DNA of 64,000 nt, taken from the NCBI GenBank assembly GCA_965232455.1, contig OZ246981.1, positions 1,178,001-1,242,000 on the forward strand, given 5' to 3'. This document shows positions 60,596 through 64,000 of the stretch, piece by piece. The position numbers and the translations under genes are program-made. Numbering within the stretch: the stretch's first letter is position 1; every line of letters starts with the position of its first letter. Below the pieces are notes generated by a model. The model worked only from the letters and a program-made list of their open reading frames with translations, did not search any database and was not told where the DNA came from. The DNA is from JBFGFX01 sp965232455 (GTDB lineage: Bacteria > Pseudomonadota > Gammaproteobacteria > Steroidobacterales > Woeseiaceae).

Positions 60596-62653
60596 CTAAG
60601 CCTTTTGTCCAAGCGCCGACCAACCCGGATGAGGCGCAAACCGTTCACCGTGCGCCGCAGCCAGTTGCTCCAAAGTTGCCACGACCTCTTCGACACCGCG
60701 GTCCTTCGCATATTGCAAGGGGCCGCCGCGGAAAGGCGCGAAGCCGGTGCCGAAAATGACCCCGGCGTCGAGAAGATCGGCGTCCGTCACCACCTCTTCC
60801 GCGAGACAGGCCACGGCTTCGTTGACCATCGGCAGGAGGAGTCTATCGGCGATGTCGGCCGGAACGCTGTTTGCCTGTTCGGGGGTTGCCGGCGGTTTGA
60901 CGGCCTTGCCCTCGGCCCATTGGTAAAATCCCTGGCCGACTTTTCTTCCCAATTCCTTCGCATCGACCTTCTCGGTCAGCCGCGCCGGCGCCGGCCGCCC
61001 GAACGCCTTGCCCAGCACCTCGGAAACGCTCAGTGCGACGTCCAGGCCGACGCTGTCGGCGAGTTCTATCGGCCCCATCGGCATGCCAAACTGCTCGGCC
61101 GCGTTGTCGATATCGATCATCGCCACGCCTTCCTCCACGAGGTGTGTCGCCTCCGCCATGTACGGAGCCAGAAGCCGGTTGACGACAAAGCCGGGTGAAC
61201 TCGAACACGCCAGGGGAAACTTGCCGATGCGCTTGACAAACGCAAAGCCGACGTCGAGAGCGTCCTCTTGCGTGTCCTCGCAGCGGATGACTTCGACCAA
61301 CGGAAGCTGGGCCACCGGGTTAAAAAAGTGCAGGCCGATGAATCGCTGCGGGGCGTCCAGCACCGTACGCAGCTCTTCGAGCCGAATACTCGACGTATTC
61401 GTGGCGAGAATGGCGTCGGCCTTCATCCTTGCCTGCACGTTTCGATAGAGCGCCTGCTTGGCATCGAGGTTCTCGAAAATGGCTTCGATGATCAGATCGG
61501 CGTCGGCCACGCCGTTGCCGTCGACGTCGGCGCGCAGCCTCGCGGTGGCGGCGGCGCGCTGCCCATCGTCGCGTACTTTTTTTGCAAAGAGTTTTGCGGC
61601 TCTTTCCATGGCGGGTTCGATGTACCGGAGCTCGCGATCCTGGAGCGTTACCTCGAGACCGCGAAGGGCGCACCAGGCGGCGATATCGCCGCCCATGACG
61701 CCGGCGCCGATGACGTGGACCCTGGAGACTTCGCTCTTCAGCCGGTTACCCTGTGATTTCAACCGGTTTTGCAGAAAAAACACGCGGATCAGGTTGCGCG
61801 CGGTATCACCGCACATGAGTGTGGCGATCGACCGGGCTTCCGGTTCGTAGCCGGTGCGGGGCGACGCGCCGTATTTCGACCAGAGGTCGATAATTGCGTA
61901 GGGCGCCGGATAGTGTTCGGGTCTGGCTTTGCCGCGCACCTGTTTTTCGAGCGCGCGCACGATGAACGGGCGAACCGGCGCCAGGTTGAGCAGGCGGTCC
62001 GGCAGGCGCGCCCGCGCTTTTGCGGGTCGTGAGGCAATGAGCGCAGCGGCGGTGGCCTTCCAGTCCGTGGCGTCCGCGATCTCATCGACCAGCCCGATAC
62101 GCTGGGCTTTGCTCACGGTAATGGGTTTGCCGGTCAGCATGAGTTGCATGGCGGCCCGCACGCCCGCGATCTGGACCGCGCGCACGGTACCTCCGAAACC
62201 GGGATGAATGCCGAGCTGTACTTCCGGCAGGCCGAGAATCGGCTTTTGGTGCTCGATGGCGATTCGATAGTCGCAGGCCATCGCCAATTCGAGGCCGCCG
62301 CCGAGCGCAAAGCCGTTGATTGCCGCGACGGTCGGGCAGGTCAAGGCCTCCAGGCGATCGAGGACCTGTTGGCCGAGCCGGATGAGCGTGTAGGCCTGTT
62401 CGGCGTTCTCGATGGTGGTGAACTCGTTGATATCGGCCCCCATCACGAAACCGTTCTTTTTACCTGAATGGATGACCACGCCGGCCGGCGGCCGCGTTTC
62501 CAGCTCGCCGATGATCGTGTTCAGCTCACGCAGGACAGGACCGGACAGCACATTGGCGCTGCTTTCCGCTTTGTCGATGCAGAGCCATGCGATTCCCACC
62601 GAATCGTGCTCCAGCCGCCAGTGTTCAAATTGTTGTTTGTTTTCCTCGGTCAT
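60596..62653 (-). CDS. fadJ: Fatty-acid oxidation complex alpha subunit (FadJ/FadB-like)
   Basis: This 685-residue bifunctional enzyme does enoyl-CoA hydration and 3-hydroxyacyl-CoA dehydrogenation in beta-oxidation. The N-terminal crotonase domain has GADINEF, NGFALGGGLELAMACDYR and GLPEVQLGIHPGFGGT with the two catalytic glutamates. The dehydrogenase has the NAD motif VIGAGVMGGDIAAW (near residue 315), the catalytic HFFNPV and SSPGFVVNRLLAPYM. No thiolase gene (fadA/fadI) adjoins it in the window. fadJ versus fadB assignment is tentative. Confidence 0.9.
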   Translation of the reverse strand: MTEENKQQFEHWRLEHDSVGIAWLCIDKAESSANVLSGPVLRELNTIIGELETRPPAGVVIHSGKKNGFVMGADINEFTTIENAEQAYTLIRLGQQVLDRLEALTCPTVAAINGFALGGGLELAMACDYRIAIEHQKPILGLPEVQLGIHPGFGGTVRAVQIAGVRAAMQLMLTGKPITVSKAQRIGLVDEIADATDWKATAAALIASRPAKARARLPDRLLNLAPVRPFIVRALEKQVRGKARPEHYPAPYAIIDLWSKYGASPRTGYEPEARSIATLMCGDTARNLIRVFFLQNRLKSQGNRLKSEVSRVHVIGAGVMGGDIAAWCALRGLEVTLQDRELRYIEPAMERAAKLFAKKVRDDGQRAAATARLRADVDGNGVADADLIIEAIFENLDAKQALYRNVQARMKADAILATNTSSIRLEELRTVLDAPQRFIGLHFFNPVAQLPLVEVIRCEDTQEDALDVGFAFVKRIGKFPLACSSSPGFVVNRLLAPYMAEATHLVEEGVAMIDIDNAAEQFGMPMGPIELADSVGLDVALSVSEVLGKAFGRPAPARLTEKVDAKELGRKVGQGFYQWAEGKAVKPPATPEQANSVPADIADRLLLPMVNEAVACLAEEVVTDADLLDAGVIFGTGFAPFRGGPLQYAKDRGVEEVVATLEQLAAAHGERFAPHPGWSALGQKA

Positions 62654-62705
62654 GAAGGGGTCCTGATACTTTGCTCGGCCAGGCAGCGTCGGTGCGCCGC
62701 TCGCC

Positions 62706-62719
62706 AGGGCCTGTTAACC
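62706..62719 (+). repeat. Copy of short intergenic motif AGGGCCTGTTAACC
   Basis: Thirteen of fourteen bases match the copy at 3127-3140. It lies immediately after the stop of the convergent-side EEP gene (stop at 62722-62720 on the minus strand), downstream of that gene and upstream of nothing on the plus strand. Confidence 0.45.
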
Positions 62720-63454
62720 CTAGGCGACGTCAAAATCGCAGATCAACGGCAGGTGATCGGAAAAACGCACTTCCGGAATCTCGAAATGCCGCACCTTGAT
62801 GCCTTCCTGGTACAGAATGAAATCCAGCTCGCGGCGCGGCGAACGGCTGGGAAACGACGGCAGGCTCTGCGTGTTGGCGCTTTTCAGCCCGGCGGCTTTC
62901 ATGAACAGGTAGATCTCGTCCTCGCCCCAAAACGTGTTGAAATCGCCGGCGACGATCACGGGTTTCTCCGTGTCGGCGATGATGTCGTGCAGCCGTCGAA
63001 GTTGCAGATGCCGGTGCCGGTATTTGAGTGAAAGATGCACCAGGAAAACGGCAAACCGCTCCATTTCCAACTCGATGATGAGCCGTTTTATACCGGTGTC
63101 GAAGTAGTGAAATGTTTCGCCGTGGACACGTTCGGCGGCCAAAAATGCATTGCCCTGTTTACGGATGATCGGCAGCAACTGGTTTATCGAAGACTCGCCG
63201 TATTTGATCTCGTAGGAGGTGTTCATGCCGAGTTTTTTGGCAATGCTGTCTGCCTGATTGATCATGCGGCTGCGAATGGAGCCGGTGTCCACCTCGATGA
63301 GTCCGACGATGTCGGGATCGCAGGAGCGGATGAATTCGGTGATGTCGGGCAAAACGGTCTGGCTACCGAGCAGGTAGCCCGCTCCCGGCAGGGGTACGTG
63401 CATGGAGGCGCCTGCGCCCACTGCGTAGCGGATGTTGTATAGGAGCAGGCGCAT
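62720..63454 (-). CDS. Endonuclease/exonuclease/phosphatase (EEP) family hydrolase
   Basis: This 244-residue metal-dependent hydrolase begins RLLLYNIRYAVG, has the metal-binding glutamate in DIVGLIEVD (near residue 58), VHLSLKYR, AGDFNTFWG (near 172) and the C-terminal SDHLPLI. The substrate may be nucleic acid, a phospholipid or inositol phosphate. No signal peptide is visible. It lies upstream of fadJ in the same direction but 66 bases apart. Confidence 0.87.
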   Translation of the reverse strand: MRLLLYNIRYAVGAGASMHVPLPGAGYLLGSQTVLPDITEFIRSCDPDIVGLIEVDTGSIRSRMINQADSIAKKLGMNTSYEIKYGESSINQLLPIIRKQGNAFLAAERVHGETFHYFDTGIKRLIIELEMERFAVFLVHLSLKYRHRHLQLRRLHDIIADTEKPVIVAGDFNTFWGEDEIYLFMKAAGLKSANTQSLPSFPSRSPRRELDFILYQEGIKVRHFEIPEVRFSDHLPLICDFDVA

Positions 63455-63537
63455 GATCGATTTGGCCCTGGACCGACACTGAAAGTTGAATGCTGACCCG
63501 TCAGAGGTCCGCTGTACGATACAGAAAGGGGCGAGCC

Positions 63538-63645
63538 ATGGAAACCACTGTCGCGCTCGGCCCTGACCGTGACCGCTTGCTGGCCATATTTGGACTCTAT
63601 TCGTTACACTACACTCGCGTTATATCGGCAAGTTGTGGAGGTTGA
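63538..63645 (+). CDS. Possible small ORF before the TIR-like gene
   Basis: ATG at 63538 with AAAGGGG about seven bases upstream encodes 35 residues (METTVALGPDRDRLLAIFGL at the start) and stops three bases before the TIR-like start. A -10-like TACGAT precedes it at about 63515-63520. Spacing suggests coupling or a leader. It resembles no family I know and may be chance. Confidence 0.3.
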   Translation: METTVALGPDRDRLLAIFGLYSLHYTRVISASCGG

Positions 63646-63648
63646 CAC

Positions 63649-64000
63649 GTGTCCGAGAGTAACCCCATTCGAGTGTTCGTATCCCATTTGTTTCGCGAAG
63701 ACGCAGATTACCTCAGAGTATTCGAGTTTCTGGAGAGCGTGGACCGGTTCTTCTACGTCAACACGAGCAAGCCGGAAAACATCCCACAGACTGGCGGTAT
63801 CGAGGCGATCAAGGACGAGTATATCGGTCAGATAAAGGCATCGGAGGCGGCGATCGTGCTACCCGAGCATTTTTCCGAGAATGCGGATCTCGTGAACTAT
63901 CAGATGGACGTAGCGGACGCCAACGACAAACCGATCGTCACGATTCGGCCGTTCGGCGGACTGAATGTAACACCGGCGGAACTCGAGAAACGCGTCAAGG
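63649..64000 (+). CDS. TIR-like (DUF1863/Thoeris ThsB-type) protein, cut by right edge
   Basis: Open to the end of the window, 117 codons present. GTG start with GGAGG seven bases upstream. The sequence begins MSESNPIRVFVSHLFREDADY, then FFYVNTSKP, IKDEYIGQIKASEAAIVLPEHFSENADLVNYQMDVA and DKPIVTIRPFG. This is the alpha/beta pattern of the MTH538/TIR-like fold: an opening strand RVFVSHLF, a central IVLP strand and the PIVTIRPF strand. Such proteins act as infection sensors in Thoeris-type defence or as nucleotide hydrolases. The catalytic glutamate and partner gene cannot be checked because the gene is incomplete. Confidence 0.7.
   Translation, partial: MSESNPIRVFVSHLFREDADYLRVFEFLESVDRFFYVNTSKPENIPQTGGIEAIKDEYIGQIKASEAAIVLPEHFSENADLVNYQMDVADANDKPIVTIRPFGGLNVTPAELEKRVK

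Noticed and set aside
63569..63835. 88-codon frame overlapping the TIR-like gene
   Set aside because: It runs in a different frame over the TIR-like coding sequence, has no ribosome-binding site and no motif.

Overview
The window is GC-rich bacterial chromosome, packed with housekeeping genes. The gene set points to a Gram-negative gammaproteobacterium: a TonB/ExbBD system, a type II secretion pseudopilin operon beside a rhombosortase, PilZ next to holB, the fabD-fabG-acpP-fabF-mltG-tmk-holB order, and an IlvC/LeuABCD set. A DUF6491-type lipoprotein, a Calx-beta kinase and the AddAB-like pair suggest a relative of Steroidobacterales/Woeseiaceae or Xanthomonadales. That placement is inference from gene content only. 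I saw no prophage, IS element, CRISPR array, rRNA or tRNA.

Layout. (1) 1-6734: tail of an FAD-linked oxidase, a membrane Ser/Thr kinase with Calx-beta repeats, ilvD, a lysA-type decarboxylase behind a terminator-bearing leader, and a HIT protein. (2) 6756-13868, minus strand: a compact histidine operon yerC-hisG-D-C-B-H-A-F-E with overlapping genes and no hisI. hisF appears to start at ATT. (3) 13900-16672: an S-box (SAM) riboswitch and metB-metX. (4) 16653-23700, minus strand: ilvC-leuA-ilvE-leuC-leuD-leuB behind a transcription attenuator whose leader peptide carries Leu-Leu-Val-Val-Leu-Ile. leuB lacks any ATG/GTG/TTG near its conserved N-terminus. (5) 24001-25218: an acyl-CoA dehydrogenase. 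(6) 25556-31266: an energy-transducing operon (DUF3450, TtpC-like, ExbB, two ExbD, TonB, TPR protein), closed by a strong terminator. (7) 31354-39923: ferredoxin, acyl-CoA dehydrogenase, peroxiredoxin, etfBA, sulfurtransferase, lipoprotein, CoA-transferase and an AlaA-like aminotransferase. (8) 39916-45955: an AddB/AddA-like nuclease-helicase pair. (9) 45962-51572, minus strand: gspG-H-I-J-K-L-M-N, divergent from a rhombosortase. (10) 52313-59329: fabD, fabG, acpP, fabF, mltG, tmk, holB, pilZ. (11) 59372-63454, minus strand: a cyclic-nucleotide-binding/rhodanese protein, a FadJ-like beta-oxidation protein and an EEP-family hydrolase. (12) 63538-64000: a small ORF and the start of a TIR-like gene that runs off the right edge.

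How the genes work together. Much of the window makes amino acids (His, Met, branched-chain, probably Lys), and each pathway shows its own cis-control signal: a TrpR-family repressor gene with a candidate operator for his, a SAM riboswitch for met, a leader-peptide attenuator for ilv/leu and a terminator-bearing leader for lysA. ETF, two acyl-CoA dehydrogenases, the CoA-transferase and the FadJ-like protein form a scattered fatty-acid or acyl-CoA degradation capacity. The most unusual observations are the non-AUG starts of hisF and leuB, the ilv attenuator, the Calx-beta kinase, the rhombosortase/T2SS pairing, the short intergenic AGGGCCTGTTAAC motif family, and the TIR gene at the edge, which may open a defence locus.
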